From: RGIG2206 sp045579085
Lineage (GTDB): Bacteria > Bacillota > Clostridia > Oscillospirales > Acutalibacteraceae
NCBI GenBank assembly: GCA_045579085.1
Contig: JAZNLO010000019.1
Span: 17,259-81,258, forward strand
DNA length: 64,000 nt
Direction: 5' to 3'
Part shown: positions 30,931-39,473 of the stretch, one piece after another
How positions within the stretch are numbered: the stretch's first letter is position 1
How the letters are laid out: every line of letters begins with the position of its first letter
Translations under genes and position numbers: made by a program
The notes under the pieces: generated by a model
Database searches by the model: none
Told to the model about the DNA's origin: nothing
What the model saw: the letters and a program-made list of their open reading frames with translations, nothing else

Positions 30931-32232
30931 GTGTCGGTGATGATAAGCTCGGTTGAGCACGGCTCAAAGGCTTATAAAAAAGGGTTAAAAAAAGGCGATT
31001 TGCTTTTAAAAATCAACTCAAACGAGATACAAGACGTGCTTGATTACAGGTTTTATATTATGAATAAGAAGCTGTCGCTCGATATTATGCGTGACGGCAA
31101 GACGTTTGAGGTTAAAATAAAAAAAGACGAGTTTGCCGATATCGGACTTGAATTCGAAACATATCTGATGGATGAGCAGCATCATTGCAAGAATAAGTGC
31201 GTTTTCTGCTTTATTGACCAGTTGCCGAAAGGACTCAGGAGCAGCCTGTATTTTAAAGACGACGATTCAAGAATGTCGTTTTTGTTTGGCAACTATATAA
31301 CCCTCACAAACATAACCGAGCACGAGGTTGAGCGCATAATAAAGATGCACATAAGCCCGATAAATATCTCCGTTCACACAACAAATCCTGAACTGCGTGT
31401 TAAAATGATGAAAAACAAAAACGCAGGCCAGTCACTCGATATAATGTACAAACTTGCTCAGGCGGGAACAAAGCTTAATTGTCAGATTGTGCTTTGTCCT
31501 GGACTCAACGATGGTGATGAGCTGAGAAGAAGCCTTGCTGATTTAACAGCGCTTTGTCCTGCAGTTCAGAGCGTAGCTGTGGTGCCTGTTGGCATCACAA
31601 AGTATCGTGACGGGCTTGACAAGTTAAGCGAATTTGACGCAAATAGTGCGGCGCAAACAATAGATTTGATTGATGAGTTCGGCGATATATGCGAGAAAAA
31701 GTTCGGCGACAGAATAGTCTATGCCAGTGACGAGTTTTACCTCAAATCAAAAAGGCCGTTGCCCGAAAGAGAATTTTACGGTGACTTTGCTCAGCTTGAA
31801 AACGGGGTAGGAATGTGTACGCTTATGAAAAGCGAATTTTTTGCAGCGGTTGAAAGCGAGGAACAAAGTGAAATAAACCGACACGTAACCATTGCCACAG
31901 GAACGGGCTTCGAGCCTGTTATGAATGAAATGGTTGACACCGCAAAGCAAAAATGGCATAATTTAAAATGTGATGTAATCGGTGTCAAAAACGACTTTTT
32001 TGGCCACGATATTAACGTAAGCGGATTGATAGTTGGGCAAGACTTGATAAATCAGCTCAAGGGCAAAGCCTTAGGTGATGAGCTGCTTTTGCCTGCCTCG
32101 ATGTTCCGCAGTGAGTCAGACATTATGCTCGATGATACATCGGTAGAGGACATTGAGCGAGAGCTTGGAGTTAAGGTGCGAATCTGTCAAAACGACGGAT
32201 ATGAGTTGCTTAACTCAATTTTGGGAGAATAA
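30931..32232 (+). CDS. DUF512 radical SAM family protein
   Basis: A 433-residue protein with an N-terminal PDZ-like segment (ISSVEHGSKAYKKGLKKGDLLLKINSNEIQD) and a radical-SAM-like domain with CKNKCVFCFIDQLPKGLR, i.e. CxxxCxFC with a one-residue change in spacing from the classical CxxxCxxC. DUF512 (TIGR03279) sits next to der in many Clostridia and Cyanobacteria. Its reaction is unknown. The start is GTG 30931 with GAGGTGAG upstream. An earlier in-frame ATG at 30874 lies in the rpmF terminator and is rejected. der follows after 17 bp. Confidence 0.93.
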   Translation: MSVMISSVEHGSKAYKKGLKKGDLLLKINSNEIQDVLDYRFYIMNKKLSLDIMRDGKTFEVKIKKDEFADIGLEFETYLMDEQHHCKNKCVFCFIDQLPKGLRSSLYFKDDDSRMSFLFGNYITLTNITEHEVERIIKMHISPINISVHTTNPELRVKMMKNKNAGQSLDIMYKLAQAGTKLNCQIVLCPGLNDGDELRRSLADLTALCPAVQSVAVVPVGITKYRDGLDKLSEFDANSAAQTIDLIDEFGDICEKKFGDRIVYASDEFYLKSKRPLPEREFYGDFAQLENGVGMCTLMKSEFFAAVESEEQSEINRHVTIATGTGFEPVMNEMVDTAKQKWHNLKCDVIGVKNDFFGHDINVSGLIVGQDLINQLKGKALGDELLLPASMFRSESDIMLDDTSVEDIERELGVKVRICQNDGYELLNSILGE

Positions 32233-32249
32233 TTGAAAGAGAGATTACA

Positions 32250-33572
32250 ATGGCAAAACCGATAGTTGCTATAGTTGGCCGACCAAACGTTGGCAAATCT
32301 ACACTTTTTAATAAGTTAATAGGCCGTCGGCTGTCGATTGTTGACGATACGCCGGGCGTTACACGTGACCGTATTTACGGTGACTGTGAGTGGAAAAACC
32401 GTAAAATAATGCTTGTTGATACAGGCGGAATAGAGCCTTACAGTGATGATATTATTCTATCGCAGATGCGCCGTCAGGCTGAGCTTGCCATAGAAACTGC
32501 AGAGGTTATCGTGCTTGTTACCGATATAAAAAGCGGCGTTGTTGCAACGGATGCAGAGGTTGCCGCTATGCTGCAAAAGAGTGGTAAGCCAATTGTGCTT
32601 TGTGTAAACAAGTGCGATGGCATAGGCAAAGTGCCGATGGAGTTTTACGAGTTTTACAATCTTGGACTGGGTGACCCGATTGCCGTTTCATCTGTTCACG
32701 GACACGGTACAGGCGATTTGCTTGATGCTGTGTTTGAACACCTCGATGACGTTGAACAGGAAGAAGAGGAGGACCGCATCAACGTTGCCGTTATCGGCAA
32801 ACCAAATGTTGGCAAATCCTCGCTTGTTAATGCGATTTCCGGCGAAAACCGAGTTATTGTAAGCAATATAGCAGGCACAACCAGAGATGCGATTGATACG
32901 CATATTGATAATAAATACGGCAAGTTTAATTTTATTGACACAGCAGGTCTCAGGAGAAAAAGCCGTGTAACAGAGCAGATAGAGCATTTTAGCAACTTAA
33001 GAGCACAGATGGCTGTTGAGCGAGCTGATGTTTGCGTTATTATGATAGATGCTGTTGAGGGCTTTACAGAGCAGGATTCGAAGGTTGCAGGCTTGGCGTT
33101 GGAGGCAGGTTGCGGCTGTATCATTGCTGTTAACAAGTGGGACGCTGTTGAAAAAACCGGCAAAACAATGGATTCATACAGAAAAAGCCTGATGAACGAT
33201 TTTGCGTTTATGTCATATGCGCCTATAATTTTCATATCGGCTAAAACAGGTCAGCGAGTTGACCGACTTTTTGAGCTTATAAAATTTGTCCATTCGCAAA
33301 ACACAATGCGCATATCCACAGGTATGCTTAACGACTTGCTTGCGGATGCAACGGCTCGTGTTCAGCCCCCGACAGATAAGGGCAGACGCTTGAGAATATA
33401 CTATATTACTCAGCCGTCCACAAAGCCGCCAACATTTGTCTGCTTTTGCAACAGGGCGGATTTGTTCCATTATTCGTATCAGCGTTATATTGAAAATCAA
33501 ATACGTTCAACCTTTGGATTGGAAGGAACGCCTGTAAGGTTTATAATTCGGGAAAGAGGAGAAGGCAAATAA
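32250..33572 (+). CDS. der: Ribosome assembly GTPase Der
   Basis: A 440-residue double GTPase. Domain 1 has GRPNVGKST, DTPG and NKCD. Domain 2 has GKPNVGKSS, DTAGLR and NKWD. A C-terminal KH-like domain follows. It acts in 50S subunit assembly. The stop codon overlaps plsY by one base. It is in the operon DUF512-der-plsY-gpsA. Confidence 0.98.
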   Translation: MAKPIVAIVGRPNVGKSTLFNKLIGRRLSIVDDTPGVTRDRIYGDCEWKNRKIMLVDTGGIEPYSDDIILSQMRRQAELAIETAEVIVLVTDIKSGVVATDAEVAAMLQKSGKPIVLCVNKCDGIGKVPMEFYEFYNLGLGDPIAVSSVHGHGTGDLLDAVFEHLDDVEQEEEEDRINVAVIGKPNVGKSSLVNAISGENRVIVSNIAGTTRDAIDTHIDNKYGKFNFIDTAGLRRKSRVTEQIEHFSNLRAQMAVERADVCVIMIDAVEGFTEQDSKVAGLALEAGCGCIIAVNKWDAVEKTGKTMDSYRKSLMNDFAFMSYAPIIFISAKTGQRVDRLFELIKFVHSQNTMRISTGMLNDLLADATARVQPPTDKGRRLRIYYITQPSTKPPTFVCFCNRADLFHYSYQRYIENQIRSTFGLEGTPVRFIIRERGEGK

Positions 33573-34243
33573 TGTTTGGATATTGCGCGTGGGTATTATT
33601 ATCCTTTGTAATATGCTATCTGCTTGGAAGCGTAAATTTTGCTGTTATTGTATCAAAGTTAGTCGCAAATCGTGATGTAAGAGATTACGGCAGTGGCAAC
33701 GCGGGTATGACAAACGTTATAAGAACGGTTGGTGTTTTGCCCGGTGTGATAACCTTTGTCGGCGACGCTGTTAAAGGCGCTTTAGGTGTGCTTTTGACAA
33801 GATATTTGATAATCGAGCCGTATTACGCTGAACACAGCGCACAGATAAGCGAGTTTTTATCGCCGTTTTACATTATGTGTATGTGCTCAATTTTTGCCTT
33901 GCTTGGTCACGTTTTCCCTTTGTTCTTCCAGTTTAAAGGCGGAAAGGGCGTGGCGACTGCCATTGGTATGCTCTATTGCATCAACTGGCAGGCGGCAACA
34001 TTTGTTTTGCTCACGTTTTTGGTGCTTGTAGCCATAACTAAAATTGTATCGGTAGCATCAATAATGGGTGCGTTTGAGTGGATTGTATATAACTTTATAT
34101 TTTCAGCATCTTTAGGCATAGTAATGCAACTTTATACAACAGCGCTTGCCGCTGTTTTGGCATCAATAGTAATAATTAAGCACAAGGATAATATTATCCG
34201 TTTGCACAAAGGCGAAGAGAAGATGCTTAAATCCAAACATTAG
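33572..34243 (+). CDS. plsY: Acyl-phosphate:glycerol-3-phosphate acyltransferase
   Basis: A 223-residue membrane enzyme that makes lysophosphatidate. Conserved motifs are LLGSVNFAVIVSK, DYGSGNAGMTNVIRTVG and GHVFPLFFQFKGGKGVATAIG. ATG 33572 overlaps the der stop (TAATG), so translation is coupled. The product of the next gene, gpsA, supplies its substrate glycerol-3-phosphate. Confidence 0.97.
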   Translation: MFGYCAWVLLSFVICYLLGSVNFAVIVSKLVANRDVRDYGSGNAGMTNVIRTVGVLPGVITFVGDAVKGALGVLLTRYLIIEPYYAEHSAQISEFLSPFYIMCMCSIFALLGHVFPLFFQFKGGKGVATAIGMLYCINWQAATFVLLTFLVLVAITKIVSVASIMGAFEWIVYNFIFSASLGIVMQLYTTALAAVLASIVIIKHKDNIIRLHKGEEKMLKSKH

Positions 34244-34254
34244 GAGAGATTTTG

Positions 34255-35262
34255 ATGAGCGTTATATCGGTATTAGGTTCAGGCGGATGGGGAATAGCGC
34301 TCGCCTGCACGCTGGCTAATAACGGACATAAGGTTAGTCTATGGTCGGTGTTTCAGGACGAAGTTGACCTTCTTAGGCGTGAACGCTGTAACGAAAAATT
34401 GCTCAAGGGCATTTATATACCAGAGAGCATCAATATAACTAACGATATTAGCGTGGTCAAAGAAAGCGACATCGTTGTTCTGGCTGTACCAAGCTTTGCT
34501 ATACGCCAGACGGCACACAGTATTGCTGATTTAGTTAAGGATAACACTGTAGTTGTCAACGTGTCTAAGGGTTTTGAAAAAGATACGCTTAAATGTATGT
34601 CTGAGGTAATCGCCGATGAGTTGCCAAGAGTCAGAGTTGTGGTTCTATCAGGACCGTCACACGCAGAAGAGGTTGCGCGCTCGGTGCCCACGTCCATCGT
34701 GTCAGCATCAACCGATGCAGAGGCGGCGGCTTTAGTGCAAGAGGCTTTTTCGTGCTCTGCGCTCAGGGTTTACACAAACGATGATGTTATCGGCGTTGAG
34801 GTTGGCGGTGCGCTGAAAAATGTTATTGCGCTCAGCGCAGGCATTTGCGACGGACTGAAGCTTGGTGATAACACAAAAGCGGCGCTCATGACCAGAGGAC
34901 TTTCAGAGATTGCTCGACTTGGTGTTGCAATGGGTGCCAGAGCGGAAACTTTCTCGGGACTTACGGGAATAGGTGACCTTATCGTTACCTGTATGTCTAT
35001 GCACAGCCGCAACAGAAGATACGGTATACTGATTGGCGAGGGTGTTGACCCGTTGGAAGCTATTGATAGGATAGGTATGATGGTTGAGGGATATCACGCT
35101 TGTGCTATCAGCTATGATTTGGCAAAGAAGTATAACGTTGATATGCCGATTTGCACCCAATGCTATAAGATTTTGAGTTCAAAGGTAAAGCCTGAGGAAG
35201 CGTTGAGAAACCTTATGGAAAGACCTAAGAAAAATGAAACAGAAAACTTGTTTATAAGATAA
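34255..35262 (+). CDS. gpsA: Glycerol-3-phosphate dehydrogenase [NAD(P)+]
   Basis: A 335-residue cytosolic enzyme reducing dihydroxyacetone phosphate to sn-glycerol-3-phosphate. It has the Rossmann motif VLGSGGWGIALA, VLSGPSHAEEV, a catalytic Lys in GVEVGGALKNVIALSAG and the C-terminal GLSEIARLG segment. ATG 34255 follows AGGAGAG. It ends the operon. Confidence 0.97.
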   Translation: MSVISVLGSGGWGIALACTLANNGHKVSLWSVFQDEVDLLRRERCNEKLLKGIYIPESINITNDISVVKESDIVVLAVPSFAIRQTAHSIADLVKDNTVVVNVSKGFEKDTLKCMSEVIADELPRVRVVVLSGPSHAEEVARSVPTSIVSASTDAEAAALVQEAFSCSALRVYTNDDVIGVEVGGALKNVIALSAGICDGLKLGDNTKAALMTRGLSEIARLGVAMGARAETFSGLTGIGDLIVTCMSMHSRNRRYGILIGEGVDPLEAIDRIGMMVEGYHACAISYDLAKKYNVDMPICTQCYKILSSKVKPEEALRNLMERPKKNETENLFIR

Positions 35263-35265
35263 AAT

Positions 35266-35304
35266 AAAAGCAGCTGTAACCGATTGGTTTGCAGCTGCTT
35301 TTAA
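35266..35304 (+). terminator. Terminator after gpsA
   Basis: AAAAGCAGCTG (35266-35276) / CAGCTGCTTTT (35292-35302) between convergent gpsA and sigG. Confidence 0.85.
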
Positions 35305-35311
35305 GTTTGGA

Positions 35312-36082
35312 CTAAAAGCTTTTTTTGATTTTGTCAAGCGCGCCTTTTTCAAGTCGGCTCACTTGTGCTTGAGAAATGCCTATGTCGTTTGCAACTTCCA
35401 TCTGGGTTTTACCCTTTAAAAACCGCATTGCAAGAATAGAACGTTCTCTTTCCGATAAATCTTTGATTGACTGCCTGAACGAAATTTCATCAAGCCAGTT
35501 CTTGTCATCGTTATTGTCGCCGATTTGGTCCATAACAAAGATTGTGTCGCCGCCGTCGGAATATATTGGCTCGCTGAGCGAGAGCGGCTCAACGATGCTC
35601 TCAAGCGCCATTACAACGTCTTCTTTTTCCATTTCAAGCTCAGCGGCTATTTCTTCAATGCTTGGGTCACGCTGAAGCTTTGCGGTCAGTTTTTCTTTGG
35701 CTTGCATCACGCGATAGGCTGCATCCTTGATAGAGCGTGAAACACGCAAAGAGTTGTTATCCCTGAGATAACGCCTTATTTCACCAATTATCATCGGCAC
35801 TGCATAGGTTGAAAACCTGACTTGGTGCGACATATCAAAGTTGTCTATTGATTTGATAAGCCCGATACAGCCAACCTGAAACAAATCGTCGGGATTCTCA
35901 CCTCTGCCCGTGAAGCGTTGCACCACACTTAAAACGAGCTTTAGGTTACCCTCGACGAGCTTGTCCCTGGCGGCACGATTTCCTTGCTTTGACTTTATGA
36001 GCAGTTCCTCTTTTTCATCTTCAGACAAAACCTTAAGCAGTGAGGTGTTAACACCACATATCTCAACCTTGCTATATTGCAA
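35312..36082 (-). CDS. sigG: Sporulation sigma factor G
   Basis: A 256-residue sigma-70 family factor of the late forespore. The N-terminal KVEICGVNTSLL is the sigma G signature. Region 2 has DDLFQVGCIGLIKSIDNFD and FSTYAVPMIIGEIRRYLRD, and region 4 has SERERSILAMRF with the HTH TQMEVANDIGISQAQVSRLE. I place the start at TTG 36082, six bases after GGAGGTG on the minus strand, which gives the usual length. The longer frame to 36109 contains this ribosome binding site. In other species it is controlled by sigma F and auto-activated. Confidence 0.96.
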   Translation of the reverse strand: MQYSKVEICGVNTSLLKVLSEDEKEELLIKSKQGNRAARDKLVEGNLKLVLSVVQRFTGRGENPDDLFQVGCIGLIKSIDNFDMSHQVRFSTYAVPMIIGEIRRYLRDNNSLRVSRSIKDAAYRVMQAKEKLTAKLQRDPSIEEIAAELEMEKEDVVMALESIVEPLSLSEPIYSDGGDTIFVMDQIGDNNDDKNWLDEISFRQSIKDLSERERSILAMRFLKGKTQMEVANDIGISQAQVSRLEKGALDKIKKSF

Positions 36083-36189
36083 AGAGCTCACCTCCACAAA
36101 TAATTCCAATAGAATTATTGCCTGAGGCTGCTCTCAAAATACTTCTAATATATTTTTTCAGTCGACAAGTTTTGCTTGATTTTGACAGA

Positions 36190-36225
36190 GCAAAGAAAAA
36201 AGCCTGTGGTTATTACCACAGGCTT
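36190..36225 (-). terminator. Terminator of purA
   Basis: AAGCCTGTGGT (36200-36210) / ACCACAGGCTT (36215-36225), followed on the minus strand by TTTTTTCTTTG. Confidence 0.9.
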
Positions 36226-36229
36226 GATT

Positions 36230-37504
36230 TTATCTGAAAATAATGTCGTCTCTGCCGGGACCGTTTGAAACCATTGTAATCTTAAATCCGATTTTTTCTT
36301 CAATGAACTCAACGTAACGGCGAGCATTTTCGGGCAGGTCTTCATACTTTCTTATGCCGCTGATATCGCACTTCCAACCGGGCAGTACCTCAAGAACAGG
36401 CTTTGCTTTTTCAAGGTCTGGCGTAACAGGGAAGTCAGTTGTGATTTTGCCGTCAATCTCGTAAGCAACGCAAACGGGAATCTCGTCGAGATATCCAAGC
36501 GCATCGAGAATGGTGAGCACAACCTGAGTTGTAGCCTGACATTCACAGCCGTACTTAGTTGCAACAACGTCAAACCAGCCCATTCTTCTGGGACGGCCTG
36601 TAGTAGCGCCGTATTCACCGCCGTCTGCGCCGTTATCACGCATCTGCTTTGCATCTTCGCCGAAAATTTCAGAAACGAATGCGCCTGCACCAACAGCACT
36701 TGAATAAGACTTAACAACAGTGATAACCTCTTTGATTTCTCTTGCGGGCACACCTGCGCCGATAGTGCCGTAGCCCGAAAGGGTAGAGGACGAAGTAACC
36801 ATAGGATAAATGCCGTGGTCAGGGTCTTTGAGCGAGCCGAGCTGACCTTCGAGCAATATTGTTTTATTATCTTTAACAGCATCGATTAAAATCTTGTGAG
36901 TGTTTGCAACAAAAGGCGCAACCCATTTTTTCCACTCAAGCAGAGTAGCGAAAATCTCATCAGCATCAAGTTTAGGCTTGTGATAGAGATGCTCAACCAA
37001 AACATTTTTGGTTTCGAGCACACGCACGAGCTTGTCCTTGAGTGCAACCTCGTCAAAGAGCTCGCAAACCTGAAATCCGATTTTAGCATATTTATCTGAA
37101 TAGAAGGGTGCAATACCCGACTTAGTAGAACCGAAGCTGCGGCCTGACAAGCGGTCTTCCTCATATTCGTCAAACAGAATATGATAAGGCATAACCATCT
37201 GCGCCCTGTCAGAAATCAAAAGATTCGGAGCAGGAACACCGCTTTCAACAAGCATTTCGTATTCTTTTTTGAGATTTGGAATGCTAAGCGCAACACCGTT
37301 ACCGATAATGTTTGTTACATTCTGGCAAAAAGCGCCCGACGGCATCATATGCAAAGCGAATTTGCCGTAACTGTTTTTAATGGTGTGGCCTGCATTTGCG
37401 CCGCCTTGAAAGCGAACAACAATGTCAGAGTCAGTTGCGAGCATATCGGTAATTTTACCTTTACCTTCGTCTCCCCAGTTAGCACCTACAATAGCTTTAA
37501 TCAT
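36230..37504 (-). CDS. purA: Adenylosuccinate synthetase
   Basis: A 424-residue GTP-dependent enzyme that converts IMP and aspartate to adenylosuccinate. It has GANWGDEGKGKITDMLA, FQGGANAGHTI, GQLGSLKDPDHGIYPMVTSS and TTGRPRRMGWFD. It is a single-gene unit on the minus strand with ATG 37504. The Shine-Dalgarno is weak (GTAGGCAG). Confidence 0.97.
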   Translation of the reverse strand: MIKAIVGANWGDEGKGKITDMLATDSDIVVRFQGGANAGHTIKNSYGKFALHMMPSGAFCQNVTNIIGNGVALSIPNLKKEYEMLVESGVPAPNLLISDRAQMVMPYHILFDEYEEDRLSGRSFGSTKSGIAPFYSDKYAKIGFQVCELFDEVALKDKLVRVLETKNVLVEHLYHKPKLDADEIFATLLEWKKWVAPFVANTHKILIDAVKDNKTILLEGQLGSLKDPDHGIYPMVTSSSTLSGYGTIGAGVPAREIKEVITVVKSYSSAVGAGAFVSEIFGEDAKQMRDNGADGGEYGATTGRPRRMGWFDVVATKYGCECQATTQVVLTILDALGYLDEIPVCVAYEIDGKITTDFPVTPDLEKAKPVLEVLPGWKCDISGIRKYEDLPENARRYVEFIEEKIGFKITMVSNGPGRDDIIFR

Positions 37505-37600
37505 TTTACTGCCTACCAATCAAATAGATTTTTTCGGTCAAAAACAAACCGACAATCTATTATACATTATATTCGACAAAAAAGAAACAGTTTTTTTAAA

Positions 37601-38443
37601 TTATTCAAGAATATTTTTAAAAAATTCATAACTTGTTTTTCCGCTCGGTCGATTAAAGCGTTTTATCATCTTAAGACAGGACAAATCGGACTTGGTAATC
37701 CTGTTCACTTTTTCGTGACAGCCGAAGGTTATTGTGAATCCCATTTCACCTACGACGTCGGTTGTCTGACTGCTGTAAGCGCCAAATGGATAAGTGAAAA
37801 TTTTGCAGTTTGATGCGGTGTATTTGTTGATTTTTTGCTGCGTCTTGGATATATCTGATTTAAGCGTTTTTCTGTAGTCTGCATCGCTTTCGCCTTGCAT
37901 TTTTTTGCAGCCTTTTCTGGGAGAAAGGCTATGCATATCGTATGTATGATTGCCGATTTCAACAAAGCCGCTGCTGCTCATTTCGGCAATCTGTTCCCAC
38001 GTTACGTTTGAATAGTTTACGTTGTAGTCGATATTTTCGGAATAGTAGTCGGTATACTTGCCCACCACAGATAAAACGGCAGAAATTTTATGCTTTTTAA
38101 GTATGTCAAATGCATAAGCGTAAAAGCTTTCGTGACCGTCATCAAACGTTATCATTATGGGCTTTTTGGGCAGTTTGCCGTTGCCTGTCACATACTCTTC
38201 TAACTGCACTGTTGTTATGGGTGTGTAGCCTTTGCTAAGAATATAGTCAATATCGGCTTCAAATTGCTTTGGGGATATAACATAAGGCCCCAAATCGCTC
38301 TGCCTGTTTGAGAGATGATGGTATAATATAACTGGCATATTGATATATTCAGGCGCTGATTGAGTTGCCGCAACTGTTACCGAAAGTATAATAGCAATAC
38401 AAGCTGTGATGGCAATCAGCCTCTTTTTTAAGTGTATAACCAA
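37601..38443 (-). CDS. Polysaccharide deacetylase, secreted
   Basis: A 280-residue protein with an N-terminal membrane/signal helix (residues 6-27) and a NodB-type domain: MPVILYHHLS, the catalytic/metal MITFDDGHES, VEIGNHTYDMHSL and FTYPFGAYS. This is the extracellular polysaccharide deacetylase type (PgaB/IcaB- and YxkH-like) rather than PdaA. The start is TTG 38443 behind AGGGGG with seven bases spacing. It follows the PdaA-like gene by 52 bp on the same strand with no terminator, so the two may form an operon acting on cell-wall polymers. Confidence 0.87.
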   Translation of the reverse strand: MVIHLKKRLIAITACIAIILSVTVAATQSAPEYINMPVILYHHLSNRQSDLGPYVISPKQFEADIDYILSKGYTPITTVQLEEYVTGNGKLPKKPIMITFDDGHESFYAYAFDILKKHKISAVLSVVGKYTDYYSENIDYNVNYSNVTWEQIAEMSSSGFVEIGNHTYDMHSLSPRKGCKKMQGESDADYRKTLKSDISKTQQKINKYTASNCKIFTYPFGAYSSQTTDVVGEMGFTITFGCHEKVNRITKSDLSCLKMIKRFNRPSGKTSYEFFKNILE

Positions 38444-38495
38444 GCTAACGCCCCCTTTTTTGTTTCACAGCAAATATATGCCGAGAGGGAACGGT

Positions 38496-39308
38496 TTATA
38501 ATTGCGATACTGAAAAAGTGTAGCCGTTTTGTCTTAGCGTGTCGATAACGTCGGGCAGTACTTCGGTGTTTGTTTTTGAAACGGCGTGCAAGAGGTAAAT
38601 TGCGCCCTCGTGCGCCGCAGAGGTGATTCTTTTCAACGCTTTTGCGTTTTCGGGCTGGTCGTTTACGTTGTAGTCGTAGTACGCAAAGCTCCAGAACACA
38701 GAGGTATAACCTAAGGATTTGGTCAGCTCAAGTGTGCGCTCGGAGAACTCGCCTCTGGGAGCTCTGAAAAGCGTCATCGAGTAGTTGAAATTTTCCTTGA
38801 TATAGTTGTGCAATTTTGATATTTCTTGCACTACGTCTGCACTTGACTTGTCGGGCATTGAGGGATGACTCCACGTGTGATTGCCTACAACGTGCCCTTC
38901 ATCAATCATTCTCTGCACAAGCTCAGGATTTCTGCTTACATAATCATACGTAACAAAGAATACGGCTTTTACTTTTTTGTCTTTGAGCACATCAAGAATT
39001 TGTGCGGTGTAGCCGTTTTCATAGCCCTCGTCAAAGGTAAGGGCAATGGACTTTGAATTTTCTGATAAAAATTTTGCGGAATACTTGCCGTATTTTGCGT
39101 TATACTCAACACAGGATATAGGTTGATTTTTTTCATTGCAGTTATAGCCTTGACCCCAGCCTAACTTTTTGTTGCTGAGCGAGTCGGCATAGGAATAGTT
39201 TTCGTTTGCCGTCACAGCGGTGTTGGGCAGGACTGAAGTGGTGTCAGTAGACGTTGTGCAAGCGCACAGAAAGGGTAAAACAAGTAAGCATAAAAACTTT
39301 TTATTCAT
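38496..39308 (-). CDS. Polysaccharide deacetylase, PdaA-like lipoprotein
   Basis: A 270-residue NodB-fold protein. The short signal peptide ends in FLCAC (lipobox Cys17). The deacetylase motifs are LTFDEGYENGYT, GNHTWSHPSMP, FRAPRGEFS and LLHAVS. The preceding KKLGWGQGYNCNEKNQP segment and the FDEGYENGYT motif are those of PdaA, which helps make muramic-delta-lactam in spore cortex in Bacillus. The ATG is preceded by AGGAGG on the minus strand. It lies 2.4 kb from sigG. Confidence 0.9.
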   Translation of the reverse strand: MNKKFLCLLVLPFLCACTTSTDTTSVLPNTAVTANENYSYADSLSNKKLGWGQGYNCNEKNQPISCVEYNAKYGKYSAKFLSENSKSIALTFDEGYENGYTAQILDVLKDKKVKAVFFVTYDYVSRNPELVQRMIDEGHVVGNHTWSHPSMPDKSSADVVQEISKLHNYIKENFNYSMTLFRAPRGEFSERTLELTKSLGYTSVFWSFAYYDYNVNDQPENAKALKRITSAAHEGAIYLLHAVSKTNTEVLPDVIDTLRQNGYTFSVSQL

Positions 39309-39473
39309 ATTTTCCTCCTTTTTAAGTTTTCGTTATTATTGTTTGCTCTTAAAACGGATAAAGTAATTTTATTTTTTGACATATAAATTTACAGAAAATG
39401 TTGTCGTGACTTGACATAACCCCAATATATGGTGTAAATTATATAATGTAATATTATGAAAAAGAGGCTTGTT

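Noticed and set aside
36896..37813. Overlapping plus-strand frames (67, 210 and 69 codons) opposite purA and the deacetylase
   Set aside because: They are shadows of two well-supported minus-strand genes and cross the intergenic gap without a ribosome binding site.
38496..39308. Xylanase or chitin deacetylase acting on food polysaccharides
   Set aside because: The KKLGWGQGYN segment and FDEGYENGYT motif point to PdaA-type peptidoglycan deacetylases, and no carbohydrate-binding module is present.
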